Assembly: GCA_038373885.1 (NCBI GenBank)
Contig: JAWZYV010013135.1
Location: 1-64,000, forward strand
Source of the DNA: Cheiracanthium punctorium
Lineage: Eukaryota > Arthropoda > Arachnida > Araneae > Cheiracanthiidae
Direction: 5' to 3'
DNA: 64,000 nucleotides
The notes beneath the pieces were generated by a model. The model was given only the letters and a program-made list of their open reading frames with translations. It ran no database searches and had not been told where the DNA came from. Every line of letters starts with the position of its first letter. Positions within the stretch are counted from its first letter, which is position 1. Of the stretch, positions 54,965 to 64,000 are shown piece by piece. Made by a program: the position numbers and the translations under genes.

Positions 54965-55623
54965 ATTACTTTCCGAACATGTACCATGTAAGGAAAGTAT
55001 TGTAATCATGAAAAAATTCGAATTCGAGATTTTGGTGTATCTACATGTTTTGAGGTCTTCTGAATTCATGGATGCTATTTTTACGAGATGTATGTATGTA
55101 TGTGTGTGTGTATGTGAGTGAACACGATAGCTCCTAAACGGGGCATTCGATTCAGCTCAAATTGGATATCTGTGTTATAAACCACCGTCGCAAGACCGGT
55201 ATTGATTTGGGTGTGTATAGGACTTATAGTTCTCCTACAGGGCTACGACCAAGATTTCTTTTACAGGATGGCCTATGGGAGGAAATTCTTGAAAGTGCGC
55301 TAGCGTTTAATCGGTACATTCGATTGAGCTCCAATTGGGTATATATGTTATACACCACCACCGTAAGACCGGTATTGAGTTTGATGTGCATAGGACTTAT
55401 AGTTTTTCTACAGGGCTACGACCAAGATTTCTTTTACATTGTGGCCTATGAGGGGGGGGGGAATTATTGAAAGCGCGCTAGCGTTTAAACGGCGCTTTCG
55501 ATTGAGCTTCAATTTGGTATATATGTTTGAATGATTCATCGATTAAAATTTATTTAAATACTTGGGTCATGATCTTAATCGTAAGTGTTCGGAAAGTCGA
55601 GTGGAGTCGCTCCAGATTTTTTT
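54965..55623 (+). mobile_element. A-family element A6 (two units)
   Basis: ACTTTCCGAACATG at 54968; GATT-AGCT words at 55150, 55324 and 55499; end GTGGAGTCGCTCCAG plus T run at 55613-55623. It lies after ATTA rather than a T run on the left, the only such copy. Confidence 0.8.
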
Positions 55624-56539
55624 GTAAAGAAAACAGGAAGTATTGTCGTTTTTTCGTATGTCAGTATTTTGCCTAGGCATAACTACTGAAACTTATAATA
55701 CGAAATTTGGTAGGTACGTGAGTTTTATAGCATAGGCACTAGCGAAGAGAGCATTTTCCAAAATTCGTAACTTATGGGGGAAGAGGGGGCCAAAATGTTC
55801 TTTTCACATAGCTTGCGTGATCTCAAAGAAGAAAAAGAGATATCCATAAAATTCTTGCCGTAAAATACAATACTCACAAATACCTAAAAATGGATTTCAG
55901 AACATTTTGAATGGAATCCTCCAAGGAGAGTAGACGAGAAAAAAGGGGGAGAGTGGCCATGTATCTTGAGATTAAAAAAAAGTTACCTATAAAATTCTCG
56001 CTTTAAAACTTTAACAAATATGAGTGCTTTGCTCAGGCACAGCTTGTTTGTAATTCAATAATTATTGAAAATTTATTTGTTTGAATTTTGTGTAAAGCAA
56101 CGACATTACTTTCCGGTACACCTGAAATATTAAAATCGCCTACTAACACTATTTTACAATCTTCGCCAGGCATATTCTAACTATGATTTTTAGTATCTAG
56201 TTTGTAGCCAAATTCGGAAGATATCGCCAAGCTTGGCTTGGTTTTGGAGTTATTTTTTGGTCGCAAACGTGGCAATCCATTATCAAAAATTGCAAACCTT
56301 GTGCGACTTTCAAGATTTGAATCCCCCCCCCCCTCCGCGTTACTTGGCAAACACATTTGAAAAGATCTTCTGCGTAAGATTTCATGTCTACAAAACCTGT
56401 CTACAAACTCGCGTGGACAAAAACCTGGGACTGAACGAAATAGCACCCTAGTGCTTAAATAAATAAATAAATAAACAGGTTTTTGGCCTTATACTTAAGC
56501 TTTTAACCCATTTAAATTAAACAAGCTATCGCACAGGTA
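55624..56539. other. Unassigned stretch
   Basis: Two AAAGTTACCTATAAAATTCT/AGATATCCATAAAATTCT-like segments (55838, 55978) suggest a diverged local duplication. Frames up to 89 codons on both strands at 56177-56451 are unsupported. Confidence 0.4.
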
Positions 56540-56543
56540 TTAA

Positions 56544-57228
56544 CCCTATAACGCGCAGTGTTCCCGCTCTGGGAACACCAAACTCTGACGTTTGACTGTT
56601 GCTAGTCACGAAGAATTGATTGGATTTCTATAAAAACAGTTGCGGGTGACAGAGCTCCACGAGAATCCTTTCCTTTTTAGCACGTCATTCCCGTCAAAAA
56701 ATGGTCACGATTCTTTTGAACAGCACTAACATCTGCTGAAAAATGGAAGAATGCGAGAACAGCTGGATAGAAGCCCCCATGCTGAAAAAAGGACAGCCGT
56801 TGCCATCGCTCGACTGAACGTCCAGAAAAAGGACGGACGATCGAAACACTCATCGCGTGCCACAGATCTAGAGACCCTTTTTTTTGACGCAGCTGGCTGT
56901 GCGGCACTGCCAGATGCTGTCAAAAAAGGGTCTCTAGATAGGGATGGACGCGAGACGAAAAATTGGCGTCTCGCGTCTCGCAGAACAGCCGAAAAGCTTT
57001 GTCTCGTCTCGCAAAATTCCCTATATCATAATGTTAAAAATGATTGTCTCGTCTCGCAAAAAAGCTGTAAATCTCTATCTCGTCTCGCAAAAAGTCGTCT
57101 CGCGTCCATCCCTATCTCTAGATCTGTAGCACGCGATGAACGTTTCGATCGTCCGCCCTCTTGCTGGTCGTTCAGTCGAGCGATGGCAACGGCTGCCCTT
57201 TTTTCAGCATCGGGAAAGGGTTGCGTCA
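56544..57228 (+). mobile_element. B-family element B9 carrying a small TIR element
   Basis: Starts CCCTATAACGCG after TTAA (56540-56543). The final CCTCAAAGGG and right TTAA are lost after GGGTTGCG. The palindrome is split by the 176-bp element at 56939-57114. The 188-codon frame at 56751-57317 reads across both and is not a gene. Confidence 0.85.
56939..57114. mobile_element. hAT-like element with GTCTCG repeats, perfect TSD
   Basis: 176 bp between exact TCTCTAGA copies (56931-56938, 57115-57122). TIRs are TAGGGATGGACGCGAGACG and its inverse. The interior repeats TCGTCTCGCAAAA four times at irregular spacing in one direction. Non-coding. Confidence 0.9.
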
Positions 57229-57736
57229 GAAGTAACGAACTTTTAAAGCTATCAGATTTCGCATATGTCTGCCTATTCGCAGGGCCTTGTTTAAACTCCG
57301 GTTGGAGACTTTCATGATGTCAAGGGACTTTATGTCCGGCTCGAGATTCTCCTCTTCTAGGCTGGGCACGTGTTGTAGGATAATTTCCTAGAAAGCGACG
57401 ATTGGCCTTTTTCTTCTGGGGCCATTAATGTCATAGAAATATCCTTGGCCATGTGGAAAACCTGTATCCCTTAGGCATTTGGCCTACATCGAACTTCTTC
57501 GGCAAGATGAGGAAAACGTATACCAACATGATCGAACTACGACGTCAAAACAATTGTTCTTGGATAAAGGATGTGCTCATAATTTAATTAAATCAGTAAA
57601 CCTACACACGGGGGGTTCGTAATACACTCTGAATTGAAACGAGACAATAATTTTATTTCTAGAGCTAGTAATTTTTTTCTACACTGTCACTCGCTGAACG
57701 CCAGATCAGAGCAATTCACGTCCTCAGTCATTTAGA
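57229..57736. other. Unassigned stretch
   Basis: Unique sequence of mixed composition. No gene or element end recognised. Confidence 0.4.
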
Positions 57737-57744
57737 GCTACTTG

Positions 57745-58115
57745 CAGGGCCGCTTTTCCGCATAGGCACGCTAGGCAAGTGCCTAGGGCGCAAAAAAAAC
57801 CCAGGAGGGCGTAAAAAAAGAGAAAAAAATTTAAATTATAGCGAATTACTATCCTATCCTTACGCCTGCCGATTGCCGATCCGGGACATGTTAGTTCCAT
57901 AGATGGTAGACAGGGTCGGCCCCTAGGGTACGTAGCGCCCCTTCAAAGACGACGCCCCGATGCGATGCTTACCTTTCTTACCGTGTTGGGCCGCCCCCGG
58001 TGGTAGATGGTGGAAGGACTCTCCAAAGAGCAAAAACAAATAAAGGGAGAGAGTTGTGTAACTCTCTCTCGAACCAAAACTGCTTAGGGCGCCGGGGAAG
58101 TTAAAAACGGTCCTG
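57745..58115. mobile_element. hAT-like element, 371 bp
   Basis: Ends CAGGGCCGCTTTTCCGC and, complemented, CAGGACCGTTTTTAAC. Flanking 8-mers GCTACTTG (57737-57744) and TCTGCTTG (58116-58123) match at six. A second GGCCGCCCC-rich unit around 57910-58005 may be nested. Non-coding. Confidence 0.6.
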
Positions 58116-58189
58116 TCTGCTTGCTCCTTTTTCTGGAGACTCCTTTACACAATTTAAATCCTTATCAGAAAGTGGAGACTTACGAATGA

Positions 58190-59848
58190 TGGTCTGTACA
58201 TTAGTCTTTTGTCTGTACATTTCTTGGAATTCAAAAATTTTGCGATTTCTACCCGTTTCAAGCACCCGGGAATCCGATGCGACCCTCAAAAAAAATTGTC
58301 TGTCTGTCGTTCTGTCATTCTGTCGTTTTGTCATTCTGTCCGTGACGCTTTTTTTGTTTAAGCATCACGTAAAAACGACTGAAGCGAATGATATGAAATT
58401 GGGTGTCATGATAGGTGGCCACTCAACTTAAAACATAGGCGTCGAATTTTTAAAAAATCTTCATTAGATTTTCAGATTTTGCGAAAATCGTTTCAAACTG
58501 CGTAAATTTGTGTTAAAGCATCACGTAAAAACGACTGAAGCGAATGATATGAAATTCGGTATCATGATAGGTGGTCTCTCAACTTAAAACATAGCCGTCG
58601 AATTTTAAAAGAATCTGGATTGGATTTTGAGATTTTGCGAAAATCCTTTCAAACTGCGTAAATTTGTGTTCGAGCATCACGTAAAAACGACTGAAGCGAA
58701 TGATATGAAATTGGGTGTCATGATAGACGGCAGGGGCGTAGCCAGAAATTTTTCATGGGGGGGGGTTACGACTACTACAACTCATATATATGTATATGTG
58801 GGTGTGACAATGTAGTGAAGAATATACATTTTGTATGGCAAAAAATTCCTCATGGGGGGGGTTATGACCCCCCTAACCCCCCCTTGGCTACGCCCCTGAT
58901 AGGGGGTCACTCAACTTAAAACATAGGCGTCGAATTAAAAAAGAAAATCTTGATTAGATTTTGAGATTTTGCGAAAATCAATTCAAACTGCGTAAATTTG
59001 TGTTCGCACATCACGTAATAACTGCAAAGGTGAAAAAATGATATTGGGTGAAATGATAGGTGGTCACTCACCTTAAACTATAAGCATCTAATTTTAAAAA
59101 AATAGATCAGATTTCGAGATTTTGCGAAAATCGTTTAAAACTGAGCGAATCTTTGTTCCCGTATTACGTAATAACGACTGAAGCGAATGATATGAAATTG
59201 GGTCACATGATAGATGGTTGCTCAACATAGACTATAGGTGTCCAATTTTTTAAACATTTGTATTAGATTTTGAGATTTTGTGACATTCTCTCAAAATACG
59301 TTTATATTTCTTCAAACATCTCGTAATAACGACTAATACGAATGATACGAAATTGAGTGATAGTATAGGTAGTTGCTAATCTTAATTTATAGGCGTTGAA
59401 TTTTTAAAATATTTTGATTACATTTGGAGATTTTGCGAAAATCGTTTTAAAATGCTGAAATTGTGTTCCAGCACCACAAAATAAAGACTGCAGGGAATGA
59501 AACGAAATTGGGTGACATGCATGATAGGTTGTCACTCAACTTAAATTCTAGGCTTCAGAATTTTTCAAAAAATGTTGATTAGATTTTGAGATTTTGCGAA
59601 AATTATTTCAATATGCGTCAATATTCGTTCGCGCATCCCATAATTACGGCTAAAGCGAATGAAATTATACTACTTAGTGACTCTTTAACCTGTAATATTT
59701 TAACAATACATAAAAATTATAACTTCGCTTTCTTTACTTTGGCAACATACTCCATCCATTCTGTGTACTCCTACAATGCTGACGAAAGTCCTTGCTTTTT
59801 GGAAATTTGCATTCACTAACCCGTCAAGGACGGGTACTTCAGCTAGTA
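58190..59848 (-). mobile_element. E-family tandem-module element E2
   Basis: On the minus strand it begins ACTAGCTGAAGTACCCGTCC (59848), with a hairpin CCCGTCCTTGACGGG. It continues as at least eight degenerate modules of about 156 bp; CTGCGTAAATTTGTG recurs at 58498, 58654 and 58988, with variants at 59141 and 59296. It ends with a (GTCT)n-type tract (58301-58343) and unique sequence to about 58190. Each module includes GAATGATATGAAATTGGGTG. A hAT-like element is nested at 58731-58898. No protein is encoded. Confidence 0.8.
58731..58898. mobile_element. hAT-like element nested in E2
   Basis: 168 bp. TIRs are CAGGGGCGTAGCCAG and CAGGGGCGTAGCCAA. Flanking ATAGACGG (58723-58730) and ATAGGGGG (58899-58906) match at six of eight. 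G and C runs lie just inside both ends. Neighbouring E modules give the uninterrupted sequence (ATAGGTGG), confirming insertion. Confidence 0.85.
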
Positions 59849-61320
59849 AATTAATTATAATAATAATATAAATTCAAAATAAACTTTGGCATTGTTATCC
59901 TAAACATGGCAAACAGTAAAATTTATGAATAACTTGCTTTTACTTTTATATTTATTTTATTCTTATTTTACACAGGGCAAGAGACATGAATATGAGGAAA
60001 AATAGTTTTTTTAAAGTTTCTGAGACATTGTTCGAAAAATATTCTTGAAGGAACAATGTGCTGTTCAGAAACAACATAAAACGGCATTTATTGCAAAACT
60101 AATTTTGATTTAATTTATACTTTTTATTAATTTTTAAATGCGCTTTATTAAAAATAAACAGCACCAAGATAAAGGCAAACAATAAGCATATGCGACTATC
60201 GTATTTTAAGAAGGGGGCCACAACCATTGTGAACCAAGTCCATCTAAACTAAATTGAAGAAATAAAGGTTTGATGGGTTTTACATTATAGTATAGTGGTA
60301 TTATACTGCTAAGTAAAAAATGCATTGCTTAAGAAAACTCATTAATCACTTGATTCACTATGGCAACGAATCGAACATGTTTTCGGGTTACTCCAACATG
60401 AACATCTCCGATTTTAAAAAATACGGGCTCGGTCCACTATGGTTGTATGCGAAACTTCTCATATGTTATATCTAGGATATGAAATAATAATTTATAGGAA
60501 TCTGCTAAGAATTATAATTATGTAGTGTACCTTCTCATTCTTTTATTCCTGCTATAGATTGATTGACTGCCAAATAATACTATCATGAAACTTATATAAC
60601 ACTGATTCAACAGATATTATCTGACAACTTTAAGACAGCATTTAATTTATCCATAGAAATTGTACCCTTTATTTACATCTTTGTTAGTGAGTGCAAACCA
60701 AGGATTTCCAATCTGCGGGGCACATTACAGTGGCGGCGCATGGTCAAAACTGTTAGTGCAGCCGGAAGCATATGAGCCCCCCCCCCCCTTTCCTCCGGAC
60801 AGGATTGGAAAATCTTTGTTACTGAATTCGAAAGCTGGCGGATTAAGCCCTCACCGAGGAAAAAAAAAAAAGAAATTACATAAAAAATGTAAGAGATCCT
60901 ATTTTACTTCCATAAAATGGACATAAATTTCAACCAGCCGCTCTTATCCTCAAAATTGCATTAATCCGTGTCTGATTCGAAGTTTCCTTAGAATTTTCTT
61001 TTGTAACGATAACTTGAGACGAAAAGAAAAAAAAAGAAAACTTAATTAATTTTTATAAGTCAAATCAATCCTCCTTTCTTTTAAACTTGCGAATCGGTCA
61101 GTGATGCTCTCATAAAAAGGCGTTGTTTTAATTCAGATATCCATAATTTTAAAAGCTCTTTAAAATTTCCCATGTTTAAAGAATTTTCTCGCTCGCCATG
61201 TCCTCTAAATGCCAGCTCTTGCTTACTTAAAAACAATACTGCTTTGATGGGTAATTGTCCATTCATAAGCGTCTATTCAGGCTTACCTTCTTGATAAATT
61301 CAGCAATATAAAGTCGAGAG
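59849..61320. other. Unassigned AT-rich stretch
   Basis: No repeat copies or gene recognised. A CAGTGGCGGCGCATGG word and a C run near 60730-60790 look like one end of a hAT-like element without partner. Confidence 0.4.
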
Positions 61321-61368
61321 TTTTCCAAACATATATTCTCCTTACCCCCTCCCTCACTCCTCGTCCGA

Positions 61369-61486
61369 GCCAATCAGTGAGTCGAGTTCTCAAGTTCAGC
61401 CGCCGTTAAAAAATCTTCCATCGGCTGTATCAGCTGCATACTCCCTATGCCGGAGAGGCTGCTTACGTAGCCGTTGTCATGGCAAC
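61369..61486. promoter_or_regulatory. Candidate promoter region: CCAAT box and RFX-like X-box
   Basis: A GC-richer unique patch contains GAGCCAATCAGTG (CCAAT at 61370-61374) and GTTGTCATGGCAAC (61473-61486), one change from the palindromic X-box GTTGCCATGGCAAC bound by RFX factors. No coding exon was identified on either side, so the target gene is unknown and chance occurrence is possible. Confidence 0.35.
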
Positions 61487-61489
61487 GGT

Positions 61490-62699
61490 GCTGCCAATTT
61501 TCTTTTCAGCGCTCTGGGCAGAACCAAAGATTTTCCCAATTGAATTGCGGGAGGATTAAAGTGCTTTTTTTCTGAATGAGCGACCCGGCCACAATACGTT
61601 TTTTTTTTTGTTTGGTTTTTTTCGGAGATTTTTTTAATTTACCGTAGGAATTCCACAATTCTAATCTGAATTTAGGAAAATTAGTAGAATAAATTATTTT
61701 AAAGTATGTGCTGATAATTTCAAGTGCATCCCGGCTGTACTTGCTGTATCCCACGAGCCGCCACTGGCACATTAGCTCCGAAGCAATTATCAGTATGGCC
61801 CAAATGAAGCCTGTAAATTTAGCATTTTCGGCATTAACTTCTCCAATTCAAAGTCAAAATCACATAATCTTATAGTTTCTTGCTATCTTGGTCATAAAAA
61901 AAATATATATATATGATCAACGTAATTCGATGTTGCTGTCATTATATTAACATTGTGAGGTCTAAGCCCTAGAGCCACTTGTGGCCAATTTTCAACTCTT
62001 TAAGATATGAAAGTACAGAATATGTATGTTTTACTTCTTTTCAAATATTATCTAGGAACCTTTTAATTATTTAAAAAAAAATATGTAGGGGGAAATACCA
62101 TACAGAATTAAGTATCTGAAACGATCTACAATTAAGAGTGGCTTTTTGAACACCCAGTAGCAGCTGAAACAAATTTTACAAAATGATATTTATTTACAAA
62201 TAAAACCTTTATTCAGGTAGTTGTGCAACATTTTGTGAGTTTTTATTGGGAAAGTCTGTAAAATTTTATGTTAAAAATGATGTTTGCTTTATGCGTAACT
62301 TTTATTTTTAACTTTAAACATGATTTTTTCCAATAATTTTTCATTAAATATCGATTCTTTGGATCTCTTTTTAAATAGTTCCTTCATTATGAATGAGAAC
62401 AGTTTAAAGTGTATAATTATAAAAAAAAAAAAAATACTTGTGAAGTATATCTATTTTGATAAAATCATTAAAAGTACTAAAAACCCTCAGTTCTCAGGGA
62501 AATATGCTGTCGAGATAGCCGGTCTTTCCTTTACCAACCCCTCCCCCCCCCCACACACACACACCGCAAAGAGTTACGAATCAGCTGTGTGATACTCGAG
62601 CAGATTTGAATTAACGTGCTGAAACGCGCCTAATTTCTTTCCAGTAGGTAAAATTCGATAATTCAATTCTGCTGTCAAACCTCAGTAAACCAGTAAATT
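61490..62699. other. Unassigned stretch
   Basis: A pyrimidine tract plus CAG (TTTTCTTTTCAG, about 61498-61509) could be a splice acceptor, but no open exon follows convincingly. Holds T, A and (CA)n tracts (61600, 62420, 62553). No repeats recognised. Confidence 0.4.
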
Positions 62700-62700
62700 T

Positions 62701-63330
62701 TCAATGGAAGTTAACGCAATTCTGTCTTTCAATTATTTTGGAGGTCACGAGTCGTCATTGTGGTGTTAGAAATAAATCGTATGGTCCCCAAAACATCTTT
62801 TTTTTTCTGTGGGGGCCCAGAGACGCTAGAAGTTAGGCATGACTAGAAAGCAGTATCCTTTAGTAAATCACATGAAACATGAAATAAGAGAGATAAACAA
62901 ACAAATTTTCAATGAAGTTGACGCGATTCAGTCATTCAATTATTTTGGAGGTCACGAGCTGTCATTGTGGTGTTAGAAATGAATCGTATGGTCGCCAAAA
63001 CATTTTTTTTTCTGTGGGGGCCCAGAGACGCTAGAAGTTAGACATGACTAGAAAGCAGTATCCTTTAGTAAATCACATGAAACATGAAATAAGAGAGATA
63101 AACAAATTTTCAATGAAAGTTGACGCAATTCAGTCATTCAAATATTTTGGAGGTCACGAGCTGTCATTGTGGTGTTAGAAATAAATCGTATGGTCCCCAA
63201 AACATCTTTTTTTTTTTTTTTTTTTTTTTTTCTGTGGAGGCCCAGAGAAGCTAGACGTTAGACATGACTAGAAAGCAGTATCCTTTAGTAAATCCCATGA
63301 AACATGAAATAAGAGAGATAAACCAACAAA
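62701..63330 (+). repeat. Tandem repeat, three units of about 200-215 bp
   Basis: Units begin TCAATG at 62701, 62909 and 63110 and share GGAGGTCACGAG, GTCATTGTGGTGTTAGAAAT, a T run before CTGTGG, and GACTAGAAAGCAGTATCC. They are highly similar apart from small indels. The T run expands from about 9 and 9 to about 25 in the third unit. Confidence 0.9.
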
Positions 63331-64000
63331 AAGTGAAAGTTTCCACCATTTTGCATTACTATGCACAAAAGGCCGTAGATGAATCCAGTTTCGCTGGTCC
63401 TCTCCTCCGGTTCTTTGCTTAACCTTCACTGACGTATTCGAGAAAACCGCAAGTTCATTGCGTATTCGCCTCACGACCTTGGCGTCCGTGAACTTACATG
63501 AATACCATTTAAATATTTTGCGCCAAGTGCATTTCCTTGGATAATAAATTTCAGTCCCATTGTTTATTTTATGAAACTGATTTCAAACAGCAACCTTACC
63601 TTCTACGAGCGACCTTGTAAAGAAAAGGAACGGTTTATATCAATTAGTGAAGCAGTAAAATCCGATACCTTGTAATTATAGTTACGTAATTCACTTTTAA
63701 AATGCATAGCATGTTTTCTTCGATTTGGGTGATAAATGTAGCAAAATGTTTCGTAATTAGCGTATGATTAGGTACTCATTAATAACTAGTAGTGCTTTTC
63801 CTTAGATATAAATTTTAGATAAAAAAATTTATGTTTATAATAATAAAAGCAAATTATTTGTCCCTGCTAGCTATCATGTCTGATAATAATCCTTTGACGC
63901 AGAACATACTGGTCTGTCATCATTATCTTGAGAACTTGACATCTCTTGAGAAAGTTACTGTCCTCCAGTAGGTTTCTGCCCACTGTGGTGTCCCAGGTCA
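63331..64000. other. Unassigned stretch to window end
   Basis: Unique AT-rich sequence. The 68-codon minus frame (63268-63474) overlaps the third tandem unit and is unsupported. Confidence 0.4.

Noticed and set aside
55162..55470. 102-codon frame with peptides recurring at five loci (for example RTYSFSTGL)
   Set aside because: Recurrence reflects the A-family 173-bp unit, whose length is not a multiple of three, so frames cannot be maintained across units.
56751..57317. 188-codon open frame, longest in the window
   Set aside because: Reads through B9, the nested 176-bp element and downstream sequence; no domain, and the parts are independently identified transposons.
62701..63330. CRISPR array
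   Set aside because: Three near-identical 200-bp units without spacers in animal DNA; an ordinary tandem duplication.

Overview
The window is AT-rich animal DNA built almost entirely from transposable elements and their relics. I found no host protein-coding gene, no rRNA or functional tRNA gene, and no CRISPR array. Mariner and Tc1 relics, several tRNA-derived SINE families, many short non-autonomous DNA transposons and the poly-G/poly-C runs near element ends fit a repeat-rich invertebrate genome. An arthropod is most likely and a chelicerate possible. That is inference from repeat style; no diagnostic host gene is present.

Lettered names used here: A = element with CTTTCCGAACA ends and internal 173-bp tandem units (6 copies). 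B = piggyBac-style TTAA element with a large internal palindrome (9 copies). C/D = a compound repeat starting ACTAGCTGAAGTACCCG (two compound copies). E = about 156-bp tandem modules sharing the C head. F = 717-bp foldback element with TTA target duplications (2 copies). I = hAT-like element (3 copies). J and M = two further TTAA elements. S and G = tRNA-derived SINEs.

Layout: 1-8 kb holds a SINE with two nested insertions, a 196-bp palindrome, a Tc1-like TIR element, A1 and B1. 8-12.8 kb holds a hAT-like miniature element and three foldbacks or duplications. 13-18 kb is C1 plus three D units, bracketed by a diverged inverted repeat. 18-21 kb holds a possible 5-prime UTR exon, a SINE and a short E fragment. 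21.4-25.9 kb is B2, M1 and a mariner relic carrying A2 and an unknown 1.1-kb insert. 26-28.7 kb is B3, A3, I3 carrying M2, and I1. 29-31.9 kb is C2, D4 and a SINE. 32-35 kb is mostly unassigned. 35-40.7 kb holds a SINE, a TIR element, B4, M3 (carrying B5, which carries A4), B6, F1 and M4. 41.2-47.6 kb holds a hAT-like element, SINE G, a decayed Tc1, F2 and I2. 48-51.3 kb is B7, hAT-like elements and an inverted SINE pair. 52-57.2 kb is A5 (carrying J2), B8, A6 and B9 (carrying a small TIR element). 57.7-59.85 kb is a hAT-like element and the E array. 60-64 kb is low in repeats except for a three-unit tandem repeat; it contains a CCAAT box and an RFX-like site.

The most useful result is the nesting order, which fixes element ends and relative ages without a library. 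The most provocative is that the C elements carry 8 and 10 copies of a CTCF-like core word in tandem. Coordinates were counted by hand, so interior repeat edges may be off by a few bases. TSD-defined ends are the most reliable.
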